A DNA stretch of 52,018 nucleotides from Streptantibioticus ferralitis (GTDB lineage Bacteria; Actinomycetota; Actinomycetes; Streptomycetales; Streptomycetaceae), in the NCBI RefSeq assembly GCF_029223525.1, contig NZ_JARHTQ010000043.1, positions 1 through 52,018 of the forward strand, in the 5' to 3' direction. Below the pieces are notes generated by a model that was given only the letters and a program-made list of their open reading frames with translations, was not told the DNA's origin and did no database searches. Shown here in pieces: positions 7,777-16,442 of this stretch. The stretch's first letter is position 1; every line of letters begins with the position of its first letter. Both the position numbers and the translations under genes were made by a program.

Positions 7777-7811
7777 GCCTCTCCTCGCCCACGGGTGCTG
7801 ACCTGTACCGA

Positions 7812-7849
7812 TTGACAATCTAGTCACTAGGCTAAGATCTAGTGACTAG
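7812..7849. promoter_or_regulatory. Divergent promoter with paired GntR operators
   Basis: Two palindromes, CTAGTCACTAG (7820-7830) and CTAGTGACTAG (7839-7849), lie 19 bp apart centre to centre, about two helical turns, so dimers would bind the same face. TTGACA at 7812-7817 is a likely -35 for the rightward genes. TAGATT on the other strand is a likely -10 for gntR. Confidence 0.65.
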
Positions 7850-7883
7850 AACCACTGTCAGTAGCTAGGTCGATCGGGGTGCA

Positions 7884-8135
7884 GTGGCCTACGACCGCCA
7901 GATCGCCATCGCCCACTCGGCGACCGCGCAGCTCACCGCTCTGGGCGCTGAGCCCCGCGTCATCACCGAGGACGGCTCCATCCGGATCGAGGCCACCGTG
8001 ACCGCGGACCTCATCCGCCACTGGTCGAGCCTGCTCACGATCCTCTACATGGGCAGCGACTTCGGCCTGGCCGACACCGAGGACGGGCAAATCGCCTGGC
8101 TACGCGTTGAATTGGGAGACGGCACCCACCCATGA
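7884..8135 (+). CDS. Hypothetical 83-aa protein coupled to epimerase
   Basis: A short acidic protein starting at the GTG at 7884 (MAYDRQIAIAHSATAQL) with a compact alpha/beta look. Its stop overlaps the start of the next gene (ATGA at 8132), so the two are translated together. No motif is recognised. It is the first gene downstream of the GntR-controlled promoter. It could be a small partner of the epimerase or an unrelated plasmid protein. Confidence 0.6.
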   Translation: MAYDRQIAIAHSATAQLTALGAEPRVITEDGSIRIEATVTADLIRHWSSLLTILYMGSDFGLADTEDGQIAWLRVELGDGTHP

Positions 8136-9019
8136 CCCACCGCATCGAGCGCCGGATAGCCCAGCCCTTCGCCAAGGGCCACGGCGCCAAAAACGACTTC
8201 ATCATCCTGCCCGACCCCGACAGCCGCCTCGCGCTCTCCGCGGCCGACGTAGTACGCCTGTGCGACCGACGCGCGGGCATCGGCGCCGACGGCATCCTGC
8301 GCGCCGTGCGCTGCGCCGCCGACTCCGAAGCCGCAGCGGCGGGGACCAGCGCCGAGTGGTTCATGGACTACCGCAACGCCGACGGCAGCAAAGGCGCGAT
8401 GTGCGGCAACGGCCTGCGCGTTCTCGCCCGCTACCTGGTCGACAGCGGCCTGTGCCCACCCGGCCCCCTCACCATCGCAACCCGCGCCGGAACCCGCCAG
8501 ACCTATGTCCCCACCCGTAGCGATGAGTTCGAAGGCGATGTCACCGTCCTGATGGGCCGACCCAGCATGCCCGGCCCCGACACCATCGAGGTCGCCATCG
8601 CACAACGCCGCTGGCCCGCCGTGCACGTGGACATGGGCAACCCCCACGCCGTCGTCTTCGTCGACGACCTGGCCCACGCAGGCGACCTGCACACCTCTCC
8701 CACGGTGACACCCGCTGACGCCTACCCCGCAGGCGTCACCGTCGAGTTCGTCACCACCCACACGCCCCGCCACCTCGCACTGCGCGTCCACGAACGGGGC
8801 GTCGGAGAAACACGTGCATGCGGAACCGGCGCCTGCGCCGCCGTCGCCGCCGCTTTGCACGGAACACAACAAACTGGCACCACCTACTACACCGTGGACC
8901 TCCCCGGCGGCCGACTGCGCATAGCGGTGCGTGCTGACGGGACCATGGAACTGAATGGCCCTGCAGAGATCGTCGCTCAAGGCACCGTCCACCTCAGTGC
9001 CTGTGCGATGTCTGGGTGA
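8132..9019 (+). CDS. Diaminopimelate-epimerase family protein
   Basis: The 295-aa protein has the full DapF fold signature: AKGHGAKNDF near the N-terminus, MCGNGLRVLARYL with the first catalytic Cys at position 91, MGNPHAVVFVDD in the middle, and ETRACGTGACAA with the second catalytic Cys at about 230. The cofactor-independent two-base mechanism therefore looks intact. Housekeeping DapF converts LL- to meso-diaminopimelate for lysine and peptidoglycan. A plasmid copy beside a regulator, desaturase and acetyltransferase may be a specialised amino-acid epimerase instead. Translationally coupled to the 83-aa gene. Calling it dapF would overstate what can be seen. Confidence 0.85.
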   Translation: MTHRIERRIAQPFAKGHGAKNDFIILPDPDSRLALSAADVVRLCDRRAGIGADGILRAVRCAADSEAAAAGTSAEWFMDYRNADGSKGAMCGNGLRVLARYLVDSGLCPPGPLTIATRAGTRQTYVPTRSDEFEGDVTVLMGRPSMPGPDTIEVAIAQRRWPAVHVDMGNPHAVVFVDDLAHAGDLHTSPTVTPADAYPAGVTVEFVTTHTPRHLALRVHERGVGETRACGTGACAAVAAALHGTQQTGTTYYTVDLPGGRLRIAVRADGTMELNGPAEIVAQGTVHLSACAMSG

Positions 9020-9088
9020 TCGTGTGCGGTGCTGTGGTGCTGTGTCGGGCGTTCCGCTTGGCTCCGGTGCGGGCGCGGGGGAAGGACT

Positions 9089-10081
9089 TCAAGATTCGTC
9101 GTCTTCCGCGGCCAGCTCGTCTCCGGAGCGCCGAGCGATCTTCTTCACCGTCCCTTGCAAGGCCTGCAACAGCTCCCGCTCGGCCTCCTCGGTCCTGAAC
9201 GAGATGTTCCACTGCCGGACGTCGTCGACCAGGCCCTCGATCGCCTCGTCGAGCCGCTGGCGTAGCAGGCCGGGACTGAGGGCTTCGACCTCAACCGCGA
9301 TGTGCGGGTCGATGCCCTCGCGCAGGCACTCCTCCCGGTAGCGCCGGAAGTTGACGTCGGCCGTATTCACGTCGTGGGTGGTGAACTGGCCGGAGCGGAC
9401 ATCGTCTGCGGTAACCGCGATCTGCTGGAAGTCCAGGTCGACCCCGCCGTTGCCGTAGCGTCCGATGCGCTCAACCACCGATCGGGGTACGGCTCTCCCA
9501 GTCGGATCCCAATCACCAGCGAAGATGACAGTGACACCTCTGCCCTGCCGGGCGTACTCCTCCACGGCCTCGTAGACGAAGGTCTTCGAGGACTGTCCGC
9601 GGCACGAGTACAGGCCCACGCCCCAAGCGGAGGTGATCGGCTGGAGGACGCCGGCGACAGAGTCGCTCTCGCACCAGACCTCGACCCGCTGGCTCTGCGA
9701 GGCCCACAGATTCCGCCGGTAGCTCTCCGTCATGCGCGCCATGGCGTCCTCAAGCGAGTCGTACTGAACCTCCTGCCGCACCATGCGGGTGCCGTCGGTG
9801 ATCCACTCCCACGGCATCATCCCGTGCTCCCGCATGTAGCCGAGCTCACGGACGGGCACCGAGTAGTTCCGGCGCGAACCGGCGGTGTCCTTGGGCCACA
9901 GAACCCCGATCCCCAGGTAGTACACGTGGCGCACGCTGCACGGTTGGGCCGCTTCCGTGATCGAGTACAGCGCGGCACGCAAGGCTTCTACCTGTGCTTT
10001 CGTGCGCCGCGGCCGTTTTGTAGAGCTAGCGCCGTAACTCACATTCCCAGTGAACGCCTCGGCGAGCGTCTCCGTCACCAT
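9089..10081 (-). CDS. Topoisomerase VI A/Toprim-like protein
   Basis: The ATG at 10081 gives a 330-aa protein; the 82 residues upstream are Arg-rich noise. The N-terminal part (PCSVRHVYYLGIG) resembles the winged-helix region of Topo VI A/Spo11-like proteins, though the tyrosine assignment is uncertain. The middle has a Toprim-like acidic pattern: VWCESDSVAGVL (glutamate of strand 1) and FAGDWDPTGRAV (DxD-like pair) at about residues 165-225. Such domains bind Mg2+ and act in DNA cleavage, joining or primer synthesis. It is the last gene of the replication operon (9-16 kb). It might help resolve replication intermediates; no ATPase B subunit is present. Confidence 0.6.
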   Translation of the reverse strand: MVTETLAEAFTGNVSYGASSTKRPRRTKAQVEALRAALYSITEAAQPCSVRHVYYLGIGVLWPKDTAGSRRNYSVPVRELGYMREHGMMPWEWITDGTRMVRQEVQYDSLEDAMARMTESYRRNLWASQSQRVEVWCESDSVAGVLQPITSAWGVGLYSCRGQSSKTFVYEAVEEYARQGRGVTVIFAGDWDPTGRAVPRSVVERIGRYGNGGVDLDFQQIAVTADDVRSGQFTTHDVNTADVNFRRYREECLREGIDPHIAVEVEALSPGLLRQRLDEAIEGLVDDVRQWNISFRTEEAERELLQALQGTVKKIARRSGDELAAEDDES

Positions 10082-10164
10082 CGCCTTCGCGCTGCACCGG
10101 TATGCCGTCTGCGTACAGGGGGCTGGTGCCCGGCGGATGTGCTCCGGGCACCAGCGGCGAACGT

Positions 10165-10935
10165 TCAGCGGCGTCGGCCGCCTCGGGGCTCTTCCGGCGG
10201 TGGCTTCCAGCCGCGCACTTCTAGGTGGGTGATCTCGGCGCCGGGGCGTAGTCGTCCGGTCTGCACCATCCACCCTTGTACGGCGGCGGCGACGTCTCCG
10301 CCAGCGGCGTCCACTTTGCCCTGCCATTCGACGGCGTCGAATCCGCCGGGCCCCTGGCCTGCTCCGGGCGATTGGCCGTAGGAGCGTTCTTCGGTGTTGT
10401 CCTTGTCCCGTTGGACGACGTTGCGGCGTACACCGGGTGAGTCGACGCGGGCGCCGGCGGGGTGGATGAACGCTTCCTTCTTCGCGCGGACGGTGAACGC
10501 GACCTTGCCGTCGACCGCGGCGGTCTTGGCGATGACGGGCCGCAGCCGTGAGGCGCCGGACTTGATGTGTTGCTTGGCGGCACGGGCCATGGATGAGTGG
10601 CCGGGCGTCTCGGTGACGTCCTTGGTGCGGACCCGGGCCTTTTTTCCCTCCTTGGTAGTTCGGCGAGTCACATACGCCGCAGCAATTCCCTGCAATTCCT
10701 CGACATCTGCCGGGCCGCCTTCACGGACGCGTCGCGTCACATTCCGCAGTGCTTCTACATATGCCCCACCGGTGCCCCGACCGCGGGTGAAAAAGCGGGA
10801 GACGATGCTGGAGTTACGGCCGAGGATGTCGGCGACCTGCTTGCGGGAGTACCCGGCGGCGATGAGTTCGTTGGTCAACTGCGCTGCCTCGTTGAGCTGC
10901 TGCTCGCCGCCGCCTCGGCGCCTACGCGGGGTCAC
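10165..10935 (-). CDS. HTH protein of the replication module
   Basis: The 256-aa protein starts at a GTG that overlaps the stop of the preceding gene (GTGA). Residues 15-55 form a helix-turn-helix-like segment (LIAAGYSRKQVADILGRNSSIVSRFF). The rest is basic and low in recognised motifs (KKARVRTKDV, then AFTVRAKKEAF), with a disordered Pro/Arg-rich end. It is probably a DNA-binding replication accessory protein because of its place between the 725-aa protein and the Toprim protein. Partner and site are unknown. Confidence 0.6.
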   Translation of the reverse strand: MTPRRRRGGGEQQLNEAAQLTNELIAAGYSRKQVADILGRNSSIVSRFFTRGRGTGGAYVEALRNVTRRVREGGPADVEELQGIAAAYVTRRTTKEGKKARVRTKDVTETPGHSSMARAAKQHIKSGASRLRPVIAKTAAVDGKVAFTVRAKKEAFIHPAGARVDSPGVRRNVVQRDKDNTEERSYGQSPGAGQGPGGFDAVEWQGKVDAAGGDVAAAVQGWMVQTGRLRPGAEITHLEVRGWKPPPEEPRGGRRR

Positions 10936-13109
10936 TGGGTGGCCTCCTGTTCCTCAGCGAGGTGGGCGCGGCCGAGGGCCTGTAGCGCCAGCAGCTCCTC
11001 CTCGGTGCGCGGGCCGGTGATCGGGCCCGGCAGGCGTCCTTTGAGTAGGTAGTCGCCGGGCTCGCCGTGGTACGGCCACGCGGCGGCGTGGGTGGTGTAG
11101 ATGGCGTCCGTGCGTAGCGCCACCACCGTTCCCGGCGGGAGGTGGAGCGCGCCGACCGAGACATCGTCGTCGCGCATGCGCTGGGACAGCAGCGCCGCGC
11201 GAGCGCGGCCCCACAGGTCAACTGCCCATTCCGGGTGGGCGTTGGGGTCGCGGCTGAAGCCGGTGTTGCGCTGCCAGGTGATGGTCTCGCCGTCCACACC
11301 GATGATCTGGGCGCCGTCGGGAACGTCCTGCTCACGGCCGACCGGGGTGGAGCCGGTGGTGATGCGCGGGCGCTGGGCGAAGCCGCCGATCCCGTACAGG
11401 AGGATGGAGCGCACGGCGCGGGATGCCAGGTGCGCGGCGGTGCGCTGCCGGGGGTCGGCGTGCATCTGCGCGAGGCTCTGCAGGGAGTTCCAGGCCTCCC
11501 TCAGCCTGCTCGACCAGTCCCGCAGCGGCTGGCCGCTCTCCCACAGCAGCCCGTCGAGGATCTCGATCCGCCAGGGGCGGATGTGGTTACGCAGTGCCAG
11601 ATTGATCTCCGCGCCGCTCGCCCAGGTCACGAAGGTATGCCGGGGCTCATTCGGGTAGCGCCACGCGCGGTCTCCGGCCACGGGCGCCGGGAGGATGCCG
11701 ACGTGCTCCCAGCCGTCGGGGACGGTCACCCGCACCTGCCAGTGGCTGGGCGCGAACAGGGCGTTGGTCTGCTCCTTGGCCGACATCGCCGCGAAGGCCT
11801 GCGCGGTGACCCGGCGCGGCACGCCCACGCCGCTGGACCAGGTGTGTTTGGCGTAGGCGAAGGTCCGGTCGTACTCCAGCAGTTGCGGCAGCTTCTCCGG
11901 TACGCGCGGCGGGGTGAGCAGTTCAACGCGGCCCTGGCCGCCGGTCGCGTGCAGCAGCCCCCTGATCTCCTCCGACATCACCGGGTACCCCTCGGCCCAC
12001 CGTGAGCCGGGCTTCGCCGGGATCGTGCGCGTCCACAGGTCCCGGCCGGTCTGGCTCGGGGAGCCCATCAGCACCACGTCGCTCCAGTGGTGGTGTAGCG
12101 CCTTCCACAGCAGCACGAATGCGTCGCGGACCATGGCCGGGTCGGCTCCGGCCGGGTCGAACCACTCCCCGACTGAGCGGATTTCGACGTGCTGGCTGCC
12201 GCGTTGCCACCGGCCGACCGGGCGGCGCTCATGGACGAAGTGCCCGGCGAGCCGGTCCTTGCCCCGGCTCGATTCGGCCTGCCAGCCCGGCACCGGGGCG
12301 TTGAGCCATGCGCTGACAGCGTCTCGCAGGAACGCGTGCCGGGCGGCATCGCGGTGCCAGGGGTCGCCCGCGGTGATGTAGAGCCGCTCCACGCTGTCAG
12401 GTACCTCGGCGAACACGGCGGTCAAGATCTCCGCCACACTCGCGCTGCCGAGGTCCAACCGCACCGTCTGGTCCCGGTACACCAGAACACCGGTAGCCGT
12501 GTCCAGGAACGCCATCTGCCGAGGCTGCTGGGTGAAGTTCGGCCGGGTCGAGACCAGGCCCGGTGTCGCCGCGAACCACGCATCCCCCGGGTCCCCAGCC
12601 GGGATCGACGGCAGCTCGCGTGCCTGTCCCTCGTCGACGGCCGTGTCTGCAGCCGGGGTTCCGTCCTGCGCCGCTGTCTGCGGGGCGGGCTCCTGGTCGG
12701 GCTCGTCGTCAGGTGAAGCAGTGTCGGCGGATTCCAGGTTCGAATCGGCGGCCGGGGTTTCGGTGCGGCGCAGGTCCGGTGCGAGCGCACCATCCTGCCG
12801 CGGAATCGCCTGAACGGCTTCTTCCGGCCTGTCGTGATCTTCTGCGGGCAATGAGATCAGCGGAGGCCTGTCAGGCCCTGTGGCGGTCGCTGAGGGCCCC
12901 AGGTGAGGCACGAGAGCCACCACGTCCCCCACGCTCACCCCGGCGGCCGGAGCGATCCGGTCAGCCTTGGCCTTGTCGTAGGCGCCGAGCGCGCGGATCC
13001 GCTTGTCCCGGTCTGCCTCCAGTTGCGCCAGTTGCTTGCGGACCGCCTTGATGTCATCGCGTACGCCGCGCACTTCGGCGAGGGCTGCGGTGAATTCCTT
13101 GCTGTTCAT
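10932..13109 (-). CDS. Large replication-module protein, possibly PolB-related
   Basis: The 725-aa protein starts best at the ATG at 13109 with GAGGAGG five bases upstream; a GTG at 13130 would overlap the dnaB stop. A coiled coil occupies residues 5-40, followed by a disordered acidic linker to about 165 and a globular C-terminal 550 residues. Two short stretches recall family B DNA polymerases: RSILLYGIGGFA, placed like the NSLYG helix, and VVALRTDAIY, placed like the YxDTDS strand. The first catalytic aspartate is not preserved, so it is either a degenerate polymerase or the resemblance is accidental. Its position among initiator, DnaB and Toprim genes supports a replication role. Not an obvious Tap. 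Confidence 0.55.
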   Translation of the reverse strand: MNSKEFTAALAEVRGVRDDIKAVRKQLAQLEADRDKRIRALGAYDKAKADRIAPAAGVSVGDVVALVPHLGPSATATGPDRPPLISLPAEDHDRPEEAVQAIPRQDGALAPDLRRTETPAADSNLESADTASPDDEPDQEPAPQTAAQDGTPAADTAVDEGQARELPSIPAGDPGDAWFAATPGLVSTRPNFTQQPRQMAFLDTATGVLVYRDQTVRLDLGSASVAEILTAVFAEVPDSVERLYITAGDPWHRDAARHAFLRDAVSAWLNAPVPGWQAESSRGKDRLAGHFVHERRPVGRWQRGSQHVEIRSVGEWFDPAGADPAMVRDAFVLLWKALHHHWSDVVLMGSPSQTGRDLWTRTIPAKPGSRWAEGYPVMSEEIRGLLHATGGQGRVELLTPPRVPEKLPQLLEYDRTFAYAKHTWSSGVGVPRRVTAQAFAAMSAKEQTNALFAPSHWQVRVTVPDGWEHVGILPAPVAGDRAWRYPNEPRHTFVTWASGAEINLALRNHIRPWRIEILDGLLWESGQPLRDWSSRLREAWNSLQSLAQMHADPRQRTAAHLASRAVRSILLYGIGGFAQRPRITTGSTPVGREQDVPDGAQIIGVDGETITWQRNTGFSRDPNAHPEWAVDLWGRARAALLSQRMRDDDVSVGALHLPPGTVVALRTDAIYTTHAAAWPYHGEPGDYLLKGRLPGPITGPRTEEELLALQALGRAHLAEEQEATQ

Positions 13110-13126
13110 CACGTCCTCCTCTGCGC

Positions 13127-14509
13127 TCACGCAGTCATGGCCATGTCGGCGAACATCGAATAGTGCAACAACGCCGCAGCTGTGATCGTGGTCGTCGGAC
13201 CGTTGCGGTGCTTGGCGACGATCAGGTCGGCTTCGCCGGAGCGGGCGGACTCCTTGTCGTAGGCGTCTTCACGATGCAAAAGGATCACCAGGTCGGCGTC
13301 CTGCTCGATGCTGCCGCTCTCGCGCAGGTCAGAGAGCATCGGCCGTTTGTCCGCGCGCTGTTCGGGGCCGCGGTTGAGCTGCGAGAGCACCACGACAGGG
13401 ACGTTGAGTTCCTTGGCCAGCAGCTTCAACGAGCGGGACATCTCTGAGACTTCGACCTGCCGGTTTTCCGTCTTGCGTCCGGTGGTCATCAGCTGGAGGT
13501 AGTCGATGACGACCAGGTCCAGGCCGCTGCGCTGCTGCAACCTCCGGCACTTGGCCTTGATCTCCATGACCGTGGTGTTCGCCGTGGTGTCCAGATACAG
13601 CGGCGCGTCGGCGATGCGGTGGGTGACCTTGGCAATGCGCTGCCAGTCGTCCGGGCTGGGGTTGCCGGACGTCAGGTGATGCAGTCCGACCCGAGCCTCG
13701 GCCGAGGTGAGCCGGTTCATCAGCTCGGCCTCGCCCATCTCCAGCGAGAAGACCGCCGCAGGGCGGTCGTGCTTGATGGCGCAGGCGCGGGCGAAGTCGA
13801 GGGCGAGTGTGGACTTGCCCATGGCGGGGCGGGCCGCGACGACGATCATCTGGCCGGGGTGGAGCCCGTTGGTAAGCGTGTCCAGGTCGCTCAGGCCAGT
13901 CGGGACCCCCTTGGCCGCGCCGTGCTTTTGCAGGTACTCCAGCCGGTCGATGTAGTCGGCGTACCGGTCGCCGACGCGCACGGTGGCCGAGTCCTCGCGC
14001 AGCTGGATGGCGTTGTGCAGCTCGGCGCCAGCGGCGTCGAGGATCTCGCTCACCTCGCCGTCGGCGGCGTATCCCATCTGGGTGATCCGGGTGCCAGCCT
14101 CCACCAGGCGGCGCAGCTTGGCCCGGTCGGCGACGATCTCGGCGTAGTACTCGGCGTTCGCGGCGGTGGGCACCGCGTTCACGAGGGTGTGCAGGTAGGC
14201 AGCGCCACCGACGCGGTTGATCTGACCGCGCTTGGTCAGCTCGGCCGCGGCCGTGATCGGGTCAGCTGGCTCGCCCTGGGCGTACAGGTCGAGGATCGTG
14301 TCGAAGATGGTCTCGTGGGCGGGCCGGTAGAAGTCACTGCTCTGCAGGACCTCGACGACGTCGCCGATGACGTCCTTGCTCAGCAACATCCCGCCCAGGA
14401 CCGACTGTTCGGCGTCCAGGTCCTGCGGTGGGATCCGCTGGAAAGTGGCGGGACCCTTCGGCTCTTCACCGTCGAACGGCGGGGTCGGGGTCGGTACGGT
14501 GGTGCTCAT
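13127..14509 (-). CDS. dnaB: Replicative DNA helicase DnaB
   Basis: A full-length 460-aa DnaB. The N-terminal primase-interaction domain (PPQDLDAEQSVLGGMLLSKD) is followed by a RecA-like domain with Walker A (ARPAMGKSTLALDFARA, about residues 235-251), Walker B (DLVVIDYLQLM), and the later motifs SQLNRGPEQR and DLRESGSIEQDAD. It forms the hexameric ring that unwinds DNA 5' to 3' ahead of the fork. In Streptomyces linear plasmids such as pSLA2 and pSCL1 a DnaB-like protein (Rep2) is encoded just after the initiator, the arrangement seen here. It is separated from the initiator by a hairpin (14546-14577). A plasmid-borne copy may be loaded by the initiator at the internal origin. Confidence 0.93.
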   Translation of the reverse strand: MSTTVPTPTPPFDGEEPKGPATFQRIPPQDLDAEQSVLGGMLLSKDVIGDVVEVLQSSDFYRPAHETIFDTILDLYAQGEPADPITAAAELTKRGQINRVGGAAYLHTLVNAVPTAANAEYYAEIVADRAKLRRLVEAGTRITQMGYAADGEVSEILDAAGAELHNAIQLREDSATVRVGDRYADYIDRLEYLQKHGAAKGVPTGLSDLDTLTNGLHPGQMIVVAARPAMGKSTLALDFARACAIKHDRPAAVFSLEMGEAELMNRLTSAEARVGLHHLTSGNPSPDDWQRIAKVTHRIADAPLYLDTTANTTVMEIKAKCRRLQQRSGLDLVVIDYLQLMTTGRKTENRQVEVSEMSRSLKLLAKELNVPVVVLSQLNRGPEQRADKRPMLSDLRESGSIEQDADLVILLHREDAYDKESARSGEADLIVAKHRNGPTTTITAAALLHYSMFADMAMTA

Positions 14510-14545
14510 CGGTCTCCATTTCCGGATGCATCGGATCGGGGATCG

Positions 14546-14577
14546 GCGGGTCGCCCCTCGCTACAGGGGCGACCCGC
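14546..14577 (-). terminator. Hairpin between rep and dnaB
   Basis: A perfect 13-bp stem (14546-14558/14565-14577) with a 6-nt loop and no T-run lies in the 85-bp gap. Within an operon it probably attenuates dnaB expression relative to the initiator or marks mRNA processing. Confidence 0.6.
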
Positions 14578-14594
14578 AGTCGTGAGCGGGGCCA

Positions 14595-15947
14595 TCAGGC
14601 CCCGTCGCCAGGCAAGTTGTTCTCCAGCGCTTCGAGGCCTGTCAGCGCCTGGGCGCGCCTGCGCTCGAACTCTTCCGCGTCGAGCTGCTGGGCAGCGGCG
14701 CGCCCGGACTTCGTCCGCGAGCGGCGCCGTGCGGACTTCCCGCCGGGAGTCGAGTTGACGATGCTCTGCCGGATCTGGGCCATCGCGGCCTCGCCTGCGC
14801 GGACATGTTCGGGGTCAGGTTCACCGGTCACGGCGGTCGGCGGCTCATCGTCCGGGAGCGGTGGCACTGACGCACAGACCGGGCACGTCGCGGCGTCTCG
14901 TGTCGGGTGGTACCGGCAGGCCTCGCCCGCCACATGCTCCCCGGGACCGGCAGCGGCTCGCCGGTAGCGAGGCAGGTCCTCGATCCGGCTCTTGAGCGTG
15001 CCCATGTAGCTGTACTTGATCCCACCGGGGTTCTGGGTCAGGTGCTGTGCCAACTCCGGTCCCAGCGGCCAGCCCTGCTCAGCAGCAGCCTGGGCCAGCA
15101 GCGGAGCCATCTCGCGCACGCTCTTGCGGCCACAGGTCCACGGTGCCGACAGATCAGCGAGGAGTTCTGCGGCGGTCGCAACGCGAGCCGGGTCGATTTG
15201 CTGCTGCGCAGCGTCCTGCCCTTCCTCCTTCTGTGACGGCTGTGCCGCGTTGCGGTCAGTGAGGGGGTAGGGGGAGGAGGTTTCCACCTCCTCCTGGGGG
15301 GGTGTGGGGGGGGAAACGGGACCGCTTCCCGGAACGCCGTAAGCGGTCCGACCTGCGGGAATGCGCGGGCGACCGCTTCCCGGAACGCCGTATCCGGCGT
15401 TCCCGTATCCGGCGTTCCGGGAAGCGGTCCGACCTGCGGTTTTACCTTCGCTTGACGAATCGGCGGTGCCCGCTTCCGGTGTTCCGGGAAGCGGTCCGAC
15501 CTGCGGTTTTGCATGCGGGAAATCCGGGTCGTCCTGCGGCTCCCACGGCTCCCGCGGAGAGACGAACTCCGGGTGGTAGGCCGGCTGGCGGTACACCAGG
15601 TACCGCACCGACCCGAACTTCCCCGGAGCAGCGCCCTCCTCCACGCGGTACACGAACTTCGCCGCGATGAGACGCTTCACCGACTGGTACACCGCGTCCC
15701 GGCCCACCAACTCGTTCGCGTTCTTCGCTGACCGGATCCCCTCAGCCTGTAGGCGCTCCCATAGGTCTTTCACGGTGACCGGCCGGTCCTCCTCCAGCAT
15801 GAACAGCAGGTGCAGCAGCACCACGTAGTCCAGCGCGTGGACCAGGCCAGAGCCGTAGACCATGTGACGCAACACGGTCGTTGCGGGAGCGGGCTCCGTA
15901 CCCCGGCCGAAGGTCGCCGTCCCGTCGATGTCCTGCTTTGAGGTCAC
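14595..15947 (-). CDS. Replication initiator (Rep1-like) with internal origin
   Basis: The 450-aa protein starts at the GTG at 15947 with GGAGGTG upstream. The N-terminal 130 residues look like a winged-helix domain (VVLLHLLFMLEED, then VKDLWERLQAEGI and AVYQSVKRLIAAKFV). The middle, residues 140-240, is a low-complexity linker whose DNA carries iterons (15321-15506). A second folded region (CGRKSVREMAPLLAQAA) is followed by a possible Cys/His site (CRYHPTRDAATCPVC) and a basic tail. In pSLA2- and pSCL1-type plasmids the initiator binds iterons inside its own gene and recruits the helicase; the same layout occurs here. Autoregulation is likely because the operator-like inverted repeat at 15951-15979 abuts the start. 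Confidence 0.8.
   Translation of the reverse strand: MTSKQDIDGTATFGRGTEPAPATTVLRHMVYGSGLVHALDYVVLLHLLFMLEEDRPVTVKDLWERLQAEGIRSAKNANELVGRDAVYQSVKRLIAAKFVYRVEEGAAPGKFGSVRYLVYRQPAYHPEFVSPREPWEPQDDPDFPHAKPQVGPLPGTPEAGTADSSSEGKTAGRTASRNAGYGNAGYGVPGSGRPRIPAGRTAYGVPGSGPVSPPTPPQEEVETSSPYPLTDRNAAQPSQKEEGQDAAQQQIDPARVATAAELLADLSAPWTCGRKSVREMAPLLAQAAAEQGWPLGPELAQHLTQNPGGIKYSYMGTLKSRIEDLPRYRRAAAGPGEHVAGEACRYHPTRDAATCPVCASVPPLPDDEPPTAVTGEPDPEHVRAGEAAMAQIRQSIVNSTPGGKSARRRSRTKSGRAAAQQLDAEEFERRRAQALTGLEALENNLPGDGA
15321..15506. repeat. Iterons: probable replication origin inside rep
   Basis: Four copies of a 19-bp element occur in two orientations: ACCGCTTCCCGGAACGCCG at 15321 and 15372, and its complement at 15410-15428 and, with one change, 15477-15495. 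An 18-bp direct repeat, AAGCGGTCCGACCTGCGG, occurs three times (15341, 15422, 15489). A 15-bp tandem (GTATCCGGCGTTCC) lies at 15390 and 15405. All fall in the linker-coding part of the initiator gene. Direct and inverted iterons inside a rep gene are the hallmark of internal origins of Streptomyces linear plasmids. Confidence 0.8.
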
Positions 15948-16442
15948 TGCTGCACCTCCACGGGGTGAAGGTGCAGCAGCGTGACGGTGGGCATCGGGGC
16001 CGCGAGCGGCTGCTGATGGAGCAGGGGGATGCCGCCCCGGCGGGATCGGTTACTTGGCCAAGGCGCCGCCGAGGGAGCCAATCCCGTGAGCCGTCCATGC
16101 CGCTGTCGTTCGTACATGCGGCCGATGATTTCCGGCCTGAGTTGTGGACAGAGTTCGTCGCCCGCGCTCCATGGCTGTGTAAGGCCGACGGGGGATCGAT
16201 AGGTTGGAAGGTTGCAAAACATCCGGCCAACGAGCAGCGCGGACTCTACATGCGGGGACGCCATTGGTACTCTCAAGCGTGTTGGGCGGACAGCCACCAC
16301 GCCGCCGTTGGGCGGTGAAGCAGTATCCGCGGGATCACAGGTGAACGTTGTTGGGCGAACAACCTGGGCAGCCGTGGGGTGTGCGGTCAGCTTTTGCGGG
16401 ACTCTCCGGGTGGTGCCGGGGGGTCCCGCAGCGTTTAGGGGC
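15948..16442. promoter_or_regulatory. Rep upstream region with repeated motifs
   Basis: No coding bias is seen in this 495-bp gap. An inverted repeat with arms CTGCACCT/AGGTGCAG (about 15951-15979) abuts the rep start. Farther up, TGTTGGGCGGACA (16280-16292), GTTGGGCGGTGA (16307-16318) and TGTTGGGCGAACA (16349-16361) form a three-copy cluster. The third copy is itself a small hairpin (TTGTT/AACAA). The region probably holds the rep promoter and binding sites for a plasmid regulator. Confidence 0.5.

Noticed and set aside
8132-9019. Housekeeping dapF
   Set aside because: Catalytic residues are present, but the gene sits on a plasmid under a GntR-controlled promoter away from lysine genes, so only the family name is given.
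10932-13109. Telomere-associated protein Tap
   Set aside because: Length is similar to Tap, but no clear similarity or N-terminal HTH is visible. The gene is in the replication operon, not beside a terminal-protein gene.
16280-16361. TraB recognition repeats (clt locus)
   Set aside because: Known TraB sites are 8-bp repeats such as GACCCGGA; GTTGGGCG copies are few, unevenly spaced and near rep, not next to traB.
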